A stretch of 64,000 nt of DNA, taken from positions 124,001 to 188,000 of the forward strand of contig PABK01000060.1 of assembly GCA_002699145.1 (NCBI GenBank), given 5' to 3'. The position numbers were made by a program, and so were the translations under genes. This document shows positions 60,920 to 64,000 of this stretch, one piece after another (the first letter of the stretch is position 1; every line of letters begins with the position of its first letter). Under the pieces are notes generated by a model, which was not told the origin of the DNA, ran no database searches, and worked only from the letters and a program-made list of their open reading frames with translations. This DNA is from Halioglobus sp. (GTDB lineage Bacteria; Pseudomonadota; Gammaproteobacteria; Pseudomonadales; Halieaceae).

Positions 60920-64000
<3,081 letters not shown>

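Overview
The window is about 64 kb of densely packed, GC-rich DNA (roughly two thirds G+C by eye), bacterial in style, with 48 protein-coding loci and no rRNA, tRNA, CRISPR array, transposase or phage gene that I can see. The combination of a Pil-Chp type chemosensory cluster, many large TonB-dependent receptors with the EEVxVTAxKRxESLQDVP type N-terminus, alkane hydroxylase, several acyl-CoA dehydrogenases and a carA-carB pair points to a Gammaproteobacterium. A marine, lipid- or hydrocarbon-using lineage such as Halieaceae/Spongiibacteraceae would fit, but the lineage is an inference, not read from a marker gene. Both ends are open: the first gene (carotenoid oxygenase) lacks its 5' end and carB lacks about its last 45 codons.

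Layout. 1-12.3 kb is mixed metabolism and regulation: carotenoid oxygenase, two HAD hydrolases, a TonB receptor, a tandem HxlR regulator, a DUF3089 hydrolase, an aldo/keto reductase, an AlkB-like 2OG dioxygenase, a FrnE-like DsbA protein and a PAS/GGDEF-like/AAA+ protein. 12.3-25 kb is a chemosensory operon of the type IV pilus (Pil-Chp) kind: pilG, pilI, pilJ, a ChpA kinase split into two consecutive genes (805 + 1520 residues), a chpC-like CheW gene and uncharacterised small genes. No methyltransferase (pilK), methylesterase (chpB) or pilH is present. 25-32.6 kb carries a chalcone-isomerase-like/TonB fusion, a cation diffusion facilitator convergent with a methionine-containing TonB receptor, and another TonB receptor.

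32.7-59.5 kb is a catabolic island for hydrophobic acyl compounds. The first operon encodes two different acyl-CoA dehydrogenase subunits, an acyl-CoA synthetase and a third acyl-CoA dehydrogenase. A TonB receptor and a Rieske oxygenase follow, then a MaoC hydratase, a hydroxyacyl-CoA dehydrogenase of MFE-2 type, a thiolase, a quinone-oxidoreductase-like MDR, an iron alcohol dehydrogenase and a thioesterase. An alkB-rubredoxin pair lies divergent from an AraC-type regulator and an EamA transporter. The last part is a leftward group: SDR, TetR, two acyl-CoA dehydrogenases, MFS exporter and a TonB receptor broken by an in-frame stop. Together they could take up an alkane-, isoprenoid- or sterol-like substrate, oxidise it to an acid, activate it to a CoA ester and run a beta-oxidation cycle. 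The two rightward beta-oxidation operons share a near-identical 37-bp promoter/operator module (32744-32780 and 42325-42361), so they are probably one regulon. Palindromic intergenic repeats lie between the genes of this island.

59.5-64 kb is the pyrimidine/arginine entry operon carA-carB, with a good sigma-70 promoter and a leader that contains an intrinsic-terminator hairpin, suggesting attenuation.
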